Positions 15,730-26,135 are shown, counted from the stretch's first letter. The stretch is 64,000 bases of DNA from an uncultured Jannaschia sp. (GCF_947503795.1 NZ_CANNEZ010000002.1:496001-560000); one strand, 5' to 3'. The notes: a model not told the origin generated them from the letters alone. Numbers and translations are program-made.

Positions 15730-17540
15730 CAGTACACTCGTGCTTTCGGGGCGATTTTCTTGAGGTCGATCCCGCCGTCATTGTGCGACGTCAGCGGGTT
15801 CACATGGACACCGCGATAGCCGAGATCCGACGTTGCCGCGTCTCCCTGGAACCAGACGAGGCTGTGCTTGCGCCAGTTCTCGTCGTCGCGGTCGGGGAAA
15901 TCCTCGTGAGCATGGGCACCGCGGCTTTCCTTGCGGGCCTCGGCCGCGACGACGGTCGCGACGGCGTTGGGCATCAGGTTGGCCAGCTCAAGCGTCTCCA
16001 TCAGGTCGGAGTTCCAGATCAGCGTGTTGTCGGTGACGGCCACGTCCGGCAGCTTGCCCGCGATGTCCTCCATCTTCTCCTTGCCCTGCGCGAGGGTTTC
16101 GGACGTCCGGAAGACGGCGGCGTCCTCCTGCATGGTCTTCTGCATCTCGAGCCGCAGCTCGGCGGTGCCGACCTGTCCGCGCGCGTGGCGCAGCCCATCG
16201 AACCGCGCCAGCGCCATCTCGACCGAGCGCATGTTGGGCGTGGGCACGGCGCTGTCGGCATCGACCACCTCGCCCGCGCGGATGGCAGCGGCGCGTCCGA
16301 AGACCACCAGATCGATCAGGCTGTTCGAGCCGAGGCGGTTCGCACCGTGAACGCTCGCACAGCCCGCCTCGCCCACGGCCATCAGGCCGGGTGCGACGCG
16401 GTCGGGCGCGTCCGGCGTGGGCGCCAGCACCTCGCCCCAGTAATTCGTCGGGATACCGCCCATGTTGTAATGCACCGTCGGCAGAACGGGGATCGGCTCC
16501 TTGGTGACGTCGACGCCCGCGAAGATGCGCGCGCTCTCGGAGATGCCGGGCAGGCGCAGGTGAAGCGTCTCGGGCGGCAGGTGGCTGAGGTTCAGGTGGA
16601 TGTGGTCGCTGTCCTTGCCGACGCCCCGACCCTCGCGGATCTCCATCGTCATGCAGCGCGAGACCACGTCGCGCGAGGCGAGATCCTTGTAGGTGGGCGC
16701 ATAGCGCTCCATGAACCGCTCACCCTCGGAATTCGTGAGGTAGCCGCCCTCGCCGCGCGCCCCTTCGGTAATGAGGCAGCCCGCGCCGTAGATGCCGGTC
16801 GGGTGGAACTGCACGAACTCCATGTCCTGCAGGGGCAGGCCCGCGCGCGCGACCATGCCGCCGCCGTCACCGGTGCAGGTATGGGCGGAGGTGGCCGAGA
16901 AATAGGCCCGGCCGTAGCCGCCGGTCGCCAGCACGGTCATCTTGGCCGAGAACAGGTGCAGCGTGCCGTCGTCGAGCTTCCAGCAGAGCACGCCCTGACA
17001 TTCGCCGTCGTCCGACATGATCAGGTCGATGGCGAAATACTCGATGAAGAACTCGGCCTTCTGCTTGAGGCTTTGTCCATAGAGCGTGTGCAGGATCGCG
17101 TGGCCGGTGCGGTCGGCGGCCGCGCAGGTACGCTGCACGGGCGGGCCCTCGCCGTATTCGGTGGTGTGGCCGCCGAAGGGCCGCTGGTAGATCTTGCCCT
17201 CTTCCGTGCGCGAGAAGGGCACGCCGTAATGCTCCAGCTCGTAGACGGCCTTGGGCGCCTCGCGGGCGAGGTATTCCATCGCGTCCGTGTCGCCCAGCCA
17301 GTCCGATCCCTTGACGGTGTCGTACATGTGCCATTGCCAGCTGTCGGGGCCCATGTTGCCCAAGGACGCGGCGATGCCGCCCTGGGCCGCGACCGTGTGC
17401 GATCGGGTCGGGAAGACCTTCGTGATGCAGGCGGTGCGCAGGCCCTGCTCGGCCATCCCGAGGGTCGCGCGCAGGCCCGCGCCGCCGGCACCGACCACGA
17501 CGACGTCGTATTCGTGGGTCTCGTATTCGTAGGCAGCCAT
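15729..17540 (-). CDS. sdhA: Succinate dehydrogenase flavoprotein subunit
   Basis: A 603-aa catalytic subunit of complex II that oxidises succinate to fumarate. The FAD dinucleotide fold begins [14 protein letters not shown] (about 15), the FAD-linking histidine is in SHTVAAQGG (about 47), and the catalytic segments [15 protein letters not shown] and the C-terminal [10 protein letters not shown] are present. Length is standard. It is preceded by sdhD (11-bp gap) and followed immediately by the small lipoprotein genes. Confidence 0.98.
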   Translation of the reverse strand: MAAYEYETHEYDVVVVGAGGAGLRATLGMAEQGLRTACITKVFPTRSHTVAAQGGIAASLGNMGPDSWQWHMYDTVKGSDWLGDTDAMEYLAREAPKAVYELEHYGVPFSRTEEGKIYQRPFGGHTTEYGEGPPVQRTCAAADRTGHAILHTLYGQSLKQKAEFFIEYFAIDLIMSDDGECQGVLCWKLDDGTLHLFSAKMTVLATGGYGRAYFSATSAHTCTGDGGGMVARAGLPLQDMEFVQFHPTGIYGAGCLITEGARGEGGYLTNSEGERFMERYAPTYKDLASRDVVSRCMTMEIREGRGVGKDSDHIHLNLSHLPPETLHLRLPGISESARIFAGVDVTKEPIPVLPTVHYNMGGIPTNYWGEVLAPTPDAPDRVAPGLMAVGEAGCASVHGANRLGSNSLIDLVVFGRAAAIRAGEVVDADSAVPTPNMRSVEMALARFDGLRHARGQVGTAELRLEMQKTMQEDAAVFRTSETLAQGKEKMEDIAGKLPDVAVTDNTLIWNSDLMETLELANLMPNAVATVVAAEARKESRGAHAHEDFPDRDDENWRKHSLVWFQGDAATSDLGYRGVHVNPLTSHNDGGIDLKKIAPKARVY

Positions 17541-17550
17541 GTCGGTCTCC

Positions 17551-17922
17551 TTAGAGGGCCAGGCGGATCAGGGCGTAAACGCCGATCAACGCCGCGCCGT
17601 AGCTGAGGCAGGTGGTCGCAACGATCGCGACCTTGCGGGCGGTGCCCGGCACGTAGTCCTCGATCAGGACCTGCACGCCCTTGGCGAAGTGGATCCAGCC
17701 CACGACCAAGGTCAGCAGCGCGACGAGGGCCGGGAACGGGCGGGAGTAATAAGCGACGACCTCCGGCCAGGGTTCGCCCAGCGCGGCGCCGAAGGTGAAC
17801 ACGAAAAGCGGCACGAGTATCACCAGCGCCGCCGAAAGGACGGTCTGGTGCCAGTGATGCGTCGTGCCCGATCCGGCGGAGCCGAGGCCGGAGACACGCT
17901 TGCGGTCAGTCAGGTAAGCCAT
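17551..17922 (-). CDS. sdhD: Succinate dehydrogenase membrane anchor subunit D
   Basis: A 123-aa protein with three hydrophobic segments (about residues 26-48, 62-82 and 98-121). The HHWHQ block before the first helix and [14 protein letters not shown] after the second are the regions that contact the quinone and heme b in SdhD. It anchors SdhAB to the inner membrane together with SdhC, from which it is separated by 9 bp. Confidence 0.92.
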   Translation of the reverse strand: MAYLTDRKRVSGLGSAGSGTTHHWHQTVLSAALVILVPLFVFTFGAALGEPWPEVVAYYSRPFPALVALLTLVVGWIHFAKGVQVLIEDYVPGTARKVAIVATTCLSYGAALIGVYALIRLAL

Positions 17923-17931
17923 GCGCGTGCC

Positions 17932-18315
17932 TCAGAGGATCAGGATGGTGAGAAGGGTCAGCAGGATCGAGCCGCCGATGATACCCCAACCGAGCTTTTC
18001 CGCGGTCTCGACTTCGAGGCCGTAGCCCTGGTCCCAGATCAGGTGCCGGATGCCCGCCAGCGTGTGATACCAGAGCGCCCAGATCGATCCGAGGAACACG
18101 AGCTTGCCGAACCACGAGGTCAGCACCGCGTCCGCGGTCGCGAAGGCTTCCGGGCCGGCGGCGGCGGCCACGAACCACCAGGTGATCAGAAGTCCCCCGA
18201 CGACGAGCGCATTGCCCGTGATCCGCGTCAGGATCGAGGTCATCGACGTCAGCTGCGGCCGGTAGACCTGCAGATGCGGGGAGAGCGGGCGGTTGCCGCG
18301 GTTCACGTCGGCCAT
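17932..18315 (-). CDS. sdhC: Succinate dehydrogenase cytochrome b556 subunit
   Basis: A 127-aa membrane protein. It starts with the family block RPLSPHLQVYRPQLTS and has three hydrophobic segments; the heme b ligand His is in WYHTLAGIRHLIWD (about residues 82-95). It is the first gene of the sdh operon. The start was set at the ATG at 18315 with an AGGAAGGAG sequence just upstream; a longer frame exists but is not SdhC-like. The paired palindromic element at 18434-18462 lies 118 bp upstream. Confidence 0.94.
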   Translation of the reverse strand: MADVNRGNRPLSPHLQVYRPQLTSMTSILTRITGNALVVGGLLITWWFVAAAAGPEAFATADAVLTSWFGKLVFLGSIWALWYHTLAGIRHLIWDQGYGLEVETAEKLGWGIIGGSILLTLLTILIL

Positions 18316-18433
18316 GCGACGCTCCTTCCTGGTCGTTATTCGGTCGTCGTCGGTGACGGTTCTACCGATCTGCGCGGCAGTGTCACGGGGTTGCGGGGTC
18401 GCAGGGGCGGGAATCGCGCCGCCGGGCCACTCC

Positions 18434-18462
18434 GTGATCACGTCAAGATGACCTGTGATCAC
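18434..18462 (-). promoter_or_regulatory. Paired GTGATCAC palindromes upstream of sdhCDAB
   Basis: Two identical 8-bp palindromes GTGATCAC at 18434-18441 and 18455-18462, separated by 13 bp (21 bp centre to centre, two helical turns). The same pair with identical spacing occurs at 23996-24024 before sucC, and both are 116-118 bp from the first start codon. This points to one regulator for both TCA operons. The regulator is not identified. Confidence 0.6.
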
Positions 18463-18527
18463 GGACGATGGGGAACCGGCCCCGCAGGCCAGCGTTTTGC
18501 TGATCGGAAATCGAATGGAGCAGGCTG

Positions 18528-18875
18528 ATGTCGAAATCTCGCGATGAAATCTGGGACGAATGGGGCGACCTCGTGAACATGGCACCGGCCGAAATCGAGG
18601 ACTGGCTCGCGACTGACGAGTCGAAATCGGTCGGCGCCGACAGCGGGGACGGCACGTCGAAGGGTCGCAAATCCGGCCAGCGCATCGTCGAGATCAAGCG
18701 GACCAACAAGGACGACCTGTCCGATGACGACTGGGATCACATGGGCAAGGTCGTCGGCTACATCAAACGCCACGGCGCGCAGGTGCCGGACGAGCCCGAG
18801 GGATCGGACTGGGCCTACTCGCTGAAGAACTGGGGGCACGATCCATTCGGCGAGAATGGTGTCGCCAAGGGCTAG
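18528..18875 (+). CDS. DUF3140 domain protein
   Basis: A 115-aa acidic, soluble protein. The N-terminal half (IWDEWGDLVNMAPAEIEDWL) and the IVEIKRTNKDD segment with DWDHMGKVVGYIKRH match the DUF3140 family, which is sometimes called DNA-binding without evidence known to me. It is divergent from sdhC, so the paired palindrome between them could serve either gene. Its stop codon overlaps that of the convergent DUF4344 gene. Confidence 0.82.
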   Translation: MSKSRDEIWDEWGDLVNMAPAEIEDWLATDESKSVGADSGDGTSKGRKSGQRIVEIKRTNKDDLSDDDWDHMGKVVGYIKRHGAQVPDEPEGSDWAYSLKNWGHDPFGENGVAKG

Positions 18876-19558
18876 TGCGCGTCGCCGCCGAGCACGTCCA
18901 GAAGCTCGGTGCAGATCACGATCCGCTCGGCCTCGCCATAGTAGAAGGCGTTCGGTTCGCCGCAATCCTCGACCTCGACGGGCACCGGTCGGGGCAACGC
19001 GATGCGGCGGTTCACACGCTTGATGTCGCGCGACAGGGCGCCCAGCCGGTGACTGCCGCGCCCCAGACGCAGGCTGTCGGCGCGCACGCCCGGCGCGGGG
19101 GCCAGATCGTCGAGCACCGGCGCCCAGGCCGCATCCATGTCGGCGGCATCGGACCGGCATCGCTCGGCCTCGTCGGGCGGCATCCCCAGCGCCCGCGCCA
19201 GATCGCCCCGCTGCACCGGCTTGCCGCCGTAGAACAGGCAGATCGCCCGCGCAAGACGCTGGCCCGAGGGCATGTATTGCGCCCAGTTGTCGAATAGCTC
19301 GGTTGCGGCTTCGGCGCGGTACCGCTCGGTCGTGTCGGTCACGATCTGCGTCATCTCGGCCTCGGAATGGAGCCGCAGCGCGAGCGCCAGCGCGAAGGCA
19401 TCCGCAGCCGTCTCCTCGACGCCGTAGACCGGCAGCTCGAGCTGGTCGAACACCGCGTGCCCGACCTCGTGGTACAGCGTCATACGCAACTCGCTTCGCA
19501 TCGGATCGGCGAGGGCCGGGACCGCGAAAACCAGAAGCAGAAGCGCCAGACCCCTCAT
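18872..19558 (-). CDS. DUF4344 metallopeptidase-like secreted protein
   Basis: A 228-aa protein with a cleavable signal peptide (hydrophobic core ALLLLVFAVPALA, cut after about residue 18) and a zinc-peptidase HEVGH motif (about 32-36) followed by EETAADAFA, which could supply the third ligand. This is the DUF4344 pattern. It would act in the periplasm on an unknown substrate. It is the last gene of the mcl2-nnrU-DUF1737-mch operon and its start overlaps the mch stop as ATGA. Confidence 0.8.
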   Translation of the reverse strand: MRGLALLLLVFAVPALADPMRSELRMTLYHEVGHAVFDQLELPVYGVEETAADAFALALALRLHSEAEMTQIVTDTTERYRAEAATELFDNWAQYMPSGQRLARAICLFYGGKPVQRGDLARALGMPPDEAERCRSDAADMDAAWAPVLDDLAPAPGVRADSLRLGRGSHRLGALSRDIKRVNRRIALPRPVPVEVEDCGEPNAFYYGEAERIVICTELLDVLGGDAH

Positions 19559-20580
19559 GCCGGCATCAACGCCCAGTAATCTAGGTCCAGCAGGACATCC
19601 GCGCCATATTTGCCATCCTCGCCGCGCAGGTCGAACGCCGCGCCCCGCGTCGCGACCAGCCGAAGGCGCAGCGCGGCGATACCGGGTGCGACCTCGGCCC
19701 TGTCCAGAACCTCGGACCACGCGCGCACCGTGTCGCCCGCGAAGCACGGGTTCGCATGGGCGCCGGAGTTGATTGCGACGATCATCTGCGCATTGGCCAG
19801 CCCGTTGAATGACAGCGCGCGCGCCAGGCTGATGACATGCCCGCCATAGATCAGGCGCTTGCCATCCTCGCGGTGGGTGGCGTCGAAATGGACCTTGGCC
19901 GTGTTCTGCCAAAGCCGGGTGGCCAGCATATGCTCGGCTTCCTCGATCGTGGTGCCGTCGACATGGTCGATCCGCTCGCCGATCGCGTAATCGGACGCGC
20001 GATGCCGCTCGCCCGCCAGGTCGAAATCGTAGGTGTCGAAGGTCAGGTCCTCGGGGATCGCCAGCGCATCGGCGGCCACGTGATCGGACAGTTCGGGAAT
20101 GGCGGTCTCGGGTGCCGGGGCGTCTTGGTCCCGCTTGCGCACCATGACCCAGCGCACGTAGCGAAGGACCGCTTCGCCGTTCTGGTCGAACCCGGTCGTG
20201 CGCACCCAGACGACGCCGGACCGCCCGTTCGAGTTCTGCTTTAGGCCGATCACCTCGGATTCCGAGCGCAGCGTGTCGCCGGGCCACACAGGCTTCAGGA
20301 ACCGCCCTTCGGCATAGCCGAGATTGGCGACGGCGTTGAGCGAGATGTCGGGGACGGTCTTCCCGAACACCGTGTGGAACACCAGAAGATCGTCCAGCGG
20401 CGCACCGTCGAGGCCGCAATCGATCGCGAAGGCATCCGAGGAATGGAGTGCGAAACGCTGCGGGTAGAGCGCGTGATACAGCGCGCGTTCGCCTTCGGCC
20501 AAGGTGCGCGGCACGGCGTGGCGGATGACCTCGCCCAGTCGGTAGTCCTCGAAGAAGCGGCCCGGATTGGTCTTGGTCAT
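19555..20580 (-). CDS. mch: Mesaconyl-C1-CoA hydratase
   Basis: A 341-aa enzyme made of two MaoC-like hot-dog domains. It hydrates mesaconyl-C1-CoA to beta-methylmalyl-CoA in the ethylmalonyl-CoA pathway. The conserved NPGRFFEDYRLGE beginning, SSDAFAIDCG, GKTVPDISLNAVANLGYAEG, GLKQNSNG and GGHVISLARALSFNGL blocks match Rhodobacter Mch closely, and the length is the same (about 343 aa). It follows the DUF1737 gene (ATGA overlap). Its substrate supply is the product of methylsuccinyl-CoA dehydrogenase, which is not in this window. Confidence 0.93.
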   Translation of the reverse strand: MTKTNPGRFFEDYRLGEVIRHAVPRTLAEGERALYHALYPQRFALHSSDAFAIDCGLDGAPLDDLLVFHTVFGKTVPDISLNAVANLGYAEGRFLKPVWPGDTLRSESEVIGLKQNSNGRSGVVWVRTTGFDQNGEAVLRYVRWVMVRKRDQDAPAPETAIPELSDHVAADALAIPEDLTFDTYDFDLAGERHRASDYAIGERIDHVDGTTIEEAEHMLATRLWQNTAKVHFDATHREDGKRLIYGGHVISLARALSFNGLANAQMIVAINSGAHANPCFAGDTVRAWSEVLDRAEVAPGIAALRLRLVATRGAAFDLRGEDGKYGADVLLDLDYWALMPA

Positions 20581-20783
20581 TGCTGTCCCAGTTTCATGTC
20601 GGGGCCGTATTCGGCGTCGATATCCTTCGTGACGGCCTGCGCGCATCGCATGACGCCCGACGTCGGATCGGCCGCATAGGTCGGCGCGCCGTGAAGGATC
20701 CAGCCCTGCGCCAGCGCGGCGCTGACCTTGTGGCAGAATGCCGAATCGTCCTCACCCGTCAGCAGGCGATAGAGCGTCGCCAT
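20577..20783 (-). CDS. DUF1737 domain protein
   Basis: A 68-aa soluble protein. The segment LYRLLTGEDDSAFCHKVSAALAQGW, read in pieces, matches the DUF1737 family of short proteins with an FCHRV-type motif. No function is established. Overlaps the nnrU stop by one base and mch by ATGA, so it is cotranslated in the middle of the operon. Confidence 0.8.
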   Translation of the reverse strand: MATLYRLLTGEDDSAFCHKVSAALAQGWILHGAPTYAADPTSGVMRCAQAVTKDIDAEYGPDMKLGQQ

Positions 20784-21340
20784 CAGCCCATGCCCGTGGG
20801 CGACGGCCCGATCCAGCCATGGATGAGGTAGACCACGACGTAGAGGACAAGCGCCGCGATGACGGCTGTGACTTCCTTCTTGACCGGAACGGGATGGGCC
20901 GGGGTCGCCGTTGGCGCGATGCGGTTGAGCATCACGATCGTGCCCAGTGCCCAGAGCAGGAGCCCGCCGAAGAGGAGGATCGACGCGACTTGTCCGTTCA
21001 CCAGAAGATGTGCTGCCGCCCAGATCGAAAAGCCCACGAGCTGCGGGTGGACGACGGCGCGGGCCACACGGGTCTTCGCGCCCGACGTGGCAAAGAAATA
21101 GAACGCGACCAGCACGAGCAGGTTGTTGACCGGATAGGTCCAGGCCCCGAGCGCCCAGACCGGATCGAACGGCGCCCACCGATAGCCGAAGATCATCAGG
21201 AGCAGCGAGACGACGATCGCGCCCGTCACGAGACCCTTGCCCGGCTCGCCCATCGCGGCGCGGCGCTCGGGCGCGACCCGCTTGAAGACATGCGCTCCCG
21301 TCCAGAGGGCAAGGCCCAGTACGATCAGCAGGTATCCCAT
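20783..21340 (-). CDS. NnrU family membrane protein
   Basis: A 185-aa integral membrane protein with about five or six hydrophobic segments (first at residues 3-20, last at about 160-180). The HVFKRVAPERRAAMG, NNLLVLVAFYFFA and VVHPQLVGFSIWAAAHLLVNG blocks match the NnrU family, first described near nitrite/nitric oxide reductase genes in Rhodobacter. Here it lies 4 bp after mcl2 in a carbon-metabolism operon, where a link to nitrogen oxides is not evident. Confidence 0.88.
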   Translation of the reverse strand: MGYLLIVLGLALWTGAHVFKRVAPERRAAMGEPGKGLVTGAIVVSLLLMIFGYRWAPFDPVWALGAWTYPVNNLLVLVAFYFFATSGAKTRVARAVVHPQLVGFSIWAAAHLLVNGQVASILLFGGLLLWALGTIVMLNRIAPTATPAHPVPVKKEVTAVIAALVLYVVVYLIHGWIGPSPTGMG

Positions 21341-21344
21341 CGGC

Positions 21345-22196
21345 TCAGCCCTCCAGCGCGGCGATCGCGTCCAGCTTTGCCAGCGTCCGGCGGGCGGTGT
21401 CCACATGAAGGTTCTCGACGATGCGTCCGTCGAGCACCGCGACCCCCTGCCCTTCGGCAATGGCGGCGTCGAAGGCGGCGATCTGGCGGCGGGCGAGATC
21501 GGCCTCGGCTTCGGTCGGTGCGAAGACGGCATTGGCGATGGCGACCTGTGCGGGATGGATCAGCGTCTTGCCGTCCATCCCGAAGGCGCGGCCCTGCTCG
21601 CATTCGGCCCGGAGACCGTCCTCGTCCTTGAAGGCATTGTAGACCCCGTCAATGCAGGGAATGCTCGCCGCGCGCGCCGCCAGGACGCAGGTCTGGAGCG
21701 CGGTGACGAGCGGCGCGCGGTCGGCCGCATCGCGCGACCCGATATCCTTGGCGAGATCGTTCGTCCCCAGGACGAGACCATCGGCCGCCCGCGCGATGCC
21801 CGCCGCGTCGAGGATGCCCGCGGGCGATTCCATCATCGCCCAGATGGCCGTGCCCTCGGGCAGCGCGCGGGCGGCGGCGGCGATGTCGTCCGGGTGCCCG
21901 ACCTTGGGCAGCAGCACCGCGTCGGGCGCCATCGTCGCGGCGGCGGCGAGGTCGTCCGCGCCCCAGGGCGTATCGGCCCCGTTGACCCGCACGATCCGAT
22001 AGCGGGCGCCGTATCCGCCGGTCGCAAGCGCGGTGGCGAGCGTATCGCGCGCGGCGACCTTCTCGTCCGGAGCAACGGCGTCCTCGAGGTCGAAGATGAT
22101 CGCATCGACGGGGAGGCTGCGGGCCTTGTCCAACGCGCGCGGCTTCGAGCCGGGGATATAGAGGACGGAGCGGAACGGGCGGTCTGTCGTGGTCAT
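21345..22196 (-). CDS. mcl2: (3S)-malyl-CoA thioesterase / CoA-ester lyase (Mcl2/CitE-like)
   Basis: A 283-aa HpcH/HpaI-citrate-lyase-family protein. FRSVLYIPGSK, DAIIFDLEDAVAPDEK and the Mg-binding MMESPAGILDA and KDIGSRDA blocks are in place. Sequence and length (about 280 aa) fit Rhodobacter Mcl2, the (3S)-malyl-CoA thioesterase that hydrolyses malyl-CoA to malate, rather than the longer Mcl1 lyase (about 318 aa). It is the first gene of the mcl2-nnrU-DUF1737-mch-DUF4344 operon, which supports a role in the ethylmalonyl-CoA pathway. A citE-type lyase activity cannot be excluded. Confidence 0.85.
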   Translation of the reverse strand: MTTTDRPFRSVLYIPGSKPRALDKARSLPVDAIIFDLEDAVAPDEKVAARDTLATALATGGYGARYRIVRVNGADTPWGADDLAAAATMAPDAVLLPKVGHPDDIAAAARALPEGTAIWAMMESPAGILDAAGIARAADGLVLGTNDLAKDIGSRDAADRAPLVTALQTCVLAARAASIPCIDGVYNAFKDEDGLRAECEQGRAFGMDGKTLIHPAQVAIANAVFAPTEAEADLARRQIAAFDAAIAEGQGVAVLDGRIVENLHVDTARRTLAKLDAIAALEG

Positions 22197-22241
22197 GGCG
22201 GTCTCCTGCAATCGCCGGCTGTGGACCACGACGCGCAACGA

Positions 22242-22259
22242 TTGGCAAGTTCGGGCCAA
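22242..22259. promoter_or_regulatory. Inverted repeat upstream of mcl2
   Basis: TTGGC-N8-GCCAA, 45 bp before the mcl2 start in a 264-bp divergent gap. A possible operator; the regulator is unknown. Confidence 0.3.
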
Positions 22260-22319
22260 GCTGACGCAGCATCCTTACCCATGCGCCCGCTGCCCTGCGG
22301 CGCGAACGCCGCGCGGTCA

Positions 22320-22334
22320 TTAATCCTTTCTTGA
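22320..22334 (+). promoter_or_regulatory. CtrA-like box in the mcl2/22461 divergent region
   Basis: TTAATCCTTTCTTGA resembles TTAA-N7-TTAA with one mismatch in the second half. It lies 126 bp before the plus-strand secreted-protein gene and 123 bp before mcl2. Spacing is loose, so this is a weak candidate. Confidence 0.3.
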
Positions 22335-22460
22335 GACGTCGCGCACATCCTTCACGGCATCGAAGTCGGATTCGGGCCCAGCGCCCGGCCCCATGAACCC
22401 GAGGACCCGCGATGATCGGCGTCCTCCCAGGGGTCGGTCACCGTCTGGAAAGGACGTGCC

Positions 22461-23901
<1,441 letters not shown>

Positions 23902-23924
23902 TCCACGCGGATCGCGACATTCAA

Positions 23925-23953
23925 GGCTCCGCCCCACCGGGCGGGGCCTTTTT
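23925..23953 (+). terminator. Rho-independent terminator of mdh
   Basis: A 10-bp GC-rich stem (GGCTCCGCCC with GGGCGGGGCC, one G-T pair) around CACC, followed by TTTTT (23949-23953). It lies 23 bp after the mdh stop. Confidence 0.9.
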
Positions 23954-23995
23954 CATGCGCGCCCGAATCGCGACCCAGGCCGGGCGGCCGAGATC

Positions 23996-24024
23996 GTGAT
24001 CACGCCCCGTATGACTGTGATCAC
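23996..24024 (+). promoter_or_regulatory. Paired GTGATCAC palindromes upstream of sucC
   Basis: GTGATCAC at 23996-24003 and 24017-24024, separated by 13 bp, ending 116 bp before the sucC ATG. It has the same sequence, spacing and distance as the element before sdhC (18434-18462). The second copy is extended to the 10-bp palindrome TGTGATCACA. Confidence 0.6.
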
Positions 24025-24140
24025 ATATGGTCGGTTTCTTGCCAGCCGCCCTCGTCTCGGCGGGTTTCCTGTTTATCCCTGCCGTCCCTCATGTCATGGC
24101 CGGATGCGACCCATTCACGACCGCCAAGGGGACGCGACGC

Positions 24141-25334
24141 ATGAATATCCACGAGTACCAGGCCAAGGCGCTTCTGCGCGATTACGGCGCCCCGGTCAGC
24201 GACGGCGTCGCCGTCACCAAGGCCACCGACGCCAAGAACGCCGCCGGCCAGCTCGACGGGCCGCTCTGGGTGGTCAAGGCGCAGATCCATGCGGGCGGCC
24301 GCGGCAAGGGCTCGTTCAAGGAGGCCGAGGCCGGCGACAAGGGCGGCGTGCGACTGGCCAAGTCGGTCGAGGAAGCCGCGGATCACGCCCGCGCCATGCT
24401 GGGCAACACGCTGGTCACCCACCAGACCGGCCCGGCGGGCAAGCAGGTCAACCGCATCTATATCGAGGACGGCTCCGAGATCGCGCGGGAGCTGTATCTC
24501 GCCCTTCTGGTCGACCGCGCCACGAGCCGTATCGGCTTCGTCTGCTCGACCGAGGGCGGCATGGATATCGAGGAGGTCGCCGCCTCGACCCCCGAGAAGA
24601 TCCTGAACTTCACGGTCGATCCGGCCACCGGCTACCAGCCGTTCCATGGCCGCCGTGTGGCGTTCGCGCTGGGCCTCGAGGGCGCGCAGATCAAGCAATG
24701 CGTCGCCCTGATGAGCAAGCTCTATGTCGCCTTCACCGAGAAGGACATGGAGATGCTGGAGATCAACCCGCTCATCGTGACCGACATGGGCGACCTCAAG
24801 GTGCTGGACGCGAAAGTCGGCTTCGACGGGAACGCCGTCTATCGCCACAAGGACATCGCGGAGTTGCGCGACGAGACGGAGGAGGACCCGAAGGAACTCG
24901 CCGCCTCCAAATACGACCTCAACTACATCGCGCTCGATGGTGAGATCGGCTGCATGGTGAACGGCGCGGGCCTCGCCATGGCGACGATGGACATCATCAA
25001 GCTCTACGGCGCGGAGCCGGCGAACTTCCTCGACGTGGGCGGCGGCGCCACCAAGGAGAAGGTGACGGAGGCGTTCAAGATCATCACCTCCGACCCGCAG
25101 GTGAAGGGCATCCTCGTCAACATCTTCGGCGGCATCATGCGCTGCGACGTCATCGCCGAGGGCGTGGTCGCCGCGGTCAAGGAAGTGGGCCTCAAGGTCC
25201 CGCTGGTCGTCCGGCTGGAGGGTACGAATGTCGAAGCGGGCAAGGACATCATCAACAATTCCGGTCTCGACGTGATCGCCGCCGACGACCTGAAGGACGG
25301 CGCCCAGAAGATCGTGAAGGCCGTGAAGGGGTGA
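24141..25334 (+). CDS. sucC: Succinyl-CoA synthetase beta subunit (ADP-forming)
   Basis: A 397-aa ATP-grasp protein that, with SucD, makes succinate and ATP from succinyl-CoA. The start [12 protein letters not shown], the ATP-grasp loop [14 protein letters not shown] (about residues 42-55), MEINPLIV, and the C-terminal GGATKEKV and [10 protein letters not shown] blocks match the family and its standard length. AAGGGG precedes the ATG by about 9 bases. It begins the suc operon, but unusually sucD is 1.4 kb downstream, with three small exported-protein genes in between. Confidence 0.97.
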   Translation: MNIHEYQAKALLRDYGAPVSDGVAVTKATDAKNAAGQLDGPLWVVKAQIHAGGRGKGSFKEAEAGDKGGVRLAKSVEEAADHARAMLGNTLVTHQTGPAGKQVNRIYIEDGSEIARELYLALLVDRATSRIGFVCSTEGGMDIEEVAASTPEKILNFTVDPATGYQPFHGRRVAFALGLEGAQIKQCVALMSKLYVAFTEKDMEMLEINPLIVTDMGDLKVLDAKVGFDGNAVYRHKDIAELRDETEEDPKELAASKYDLNYIALDGEIGCMVNGAGLAMATMDIIKLYGAEPANFLDVGGGATKEKVTEAFKIITSDPQVKGILVNIFGGIMRCDVIAEGVVAAVKEVGLKVPLVVRLEGTNVEAGKDIINNSGLDVIAADDLKDGAQKIVKAVKG

Positions 25335-25564
25335 GACGCGCACCGGCGCAGCCCCGGCGCATCACTCGACCACGCCCCCGCTCCCGCGGCGTTGTGCCGA
25401 TGCTCGCCGCGGCCAGCCTCCTGACCCTCGCGGCCTGCGCCAACGAGAACGGGGCCATTCCGTTCGACAGCGGCACCTGGTCGCTCCAGACCGATGCGCG
25501 GGGCAATCCCTATCCCGCGACGCGGGACGGAACGGGGCCTGTCCCGCTTGGGGTGTCCGACTGA
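25331..25564 (+). CDS. Small lipoprotein between sucC and sucD
   Basis: A 77-aa protein whose GTG start overlaps the sucC stop (GTGA, 25331-25334). After a basic, proline-rich N-terminus comes a lipoprotein signal, [13 protein letters not shown], with lipobox Cys at residue 36. An internal ATG at 25400 would give a typical short signal, so the true start is uncertain. The mature part is about 41 residues. No known family. Confidence 0.6.
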   Translation: MRRAPAQPRRITRPRPRSRGVVPMLAAASLLTLAACANENGAIPFDSGTWSLQTDARGNPYPATRDGTGPVPLGVSD

Positions 25565-25568
25565 GATC

Positions 25569-26135
25569 ATGGGACGCAGCGCAGCATATGGACATCGCGC
25601 GGCGACCGCCCATCGGAGCGGCGCTCGGCTCGTCATCGCCGTCTTCGCGATCTGCGCGGCCGGGGCCCCCGCAGGCGCCAACCCGATCCGGTCGGACGCG
25701 CTCGCGGCCTTTGCGGCGCATTGCTTCAGCCCGCATCTGACCGCCGCGCGCGCGGCGCAAGTCATCGTGCCGACCGGCGCGCGGGTTGCGTTCTACGACC
25801 TCGCCCCGTTCTCCGCGTCGGCGCCCTCGCCTGCCGCGGGCGCGGTCACGCCGGGGACCGATCGGCGCTGCGAAGTGACGTTCGACGGCGAGGCGGGCGA
25901 GGCTGCGGCGGAGGTTGCGGCGGCAGCCCTCGCGGCCGAAGGCATTCGCACCGAGGCCCCCGTGCCCGACAGCCATCCCGCCGTCCCGGGCACCACGCTT
26001 CTGGGGGCACGCTACCTCAATCCGTCGCGCATCGCCGTCGTCCACACGGGCACGCGGCCCGGACCGAACGGACCCGAGACCTTCCTCAGCGTCGAGCGTC
26101 TGACGCCCGAGGCCAGCGCCCGGATCGCCCGATGA
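25569..26135 (+). CDS. Exported protein between sucC and sucD
   Basis: A 188-aa protein with a signal peptide (core [14 protein letters not shown], cleavage after ANA/GAN near residue 37). The mature part has two cysteines about 50 residues apart, in AHCFSPH and RRCEVTF, and a C-terminal segment [18 protein letters not shown]. The start at 25569 is five bases after the previous stop. No family recognised; the two-cysteine pattern is shared with other exported proteins of the TCA block. Confidence 0.75.
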   Translation: MGRSAAYGHRAATAHRSGARLVIAVFAICAAGAPAGANPIRSDALAAFAAHCFSPHLTAARAAQVIVPTGARVAFYDLAPFSASAPSPAAGAVTPGTDRRCEVTFDGEAGEAAAEVAAAALAAEGIRTEAPVPDSHPAVPGTTLLGARYLNPSRIAVVHTGTRPGPNGPETFLSVERLTPEASARIAR

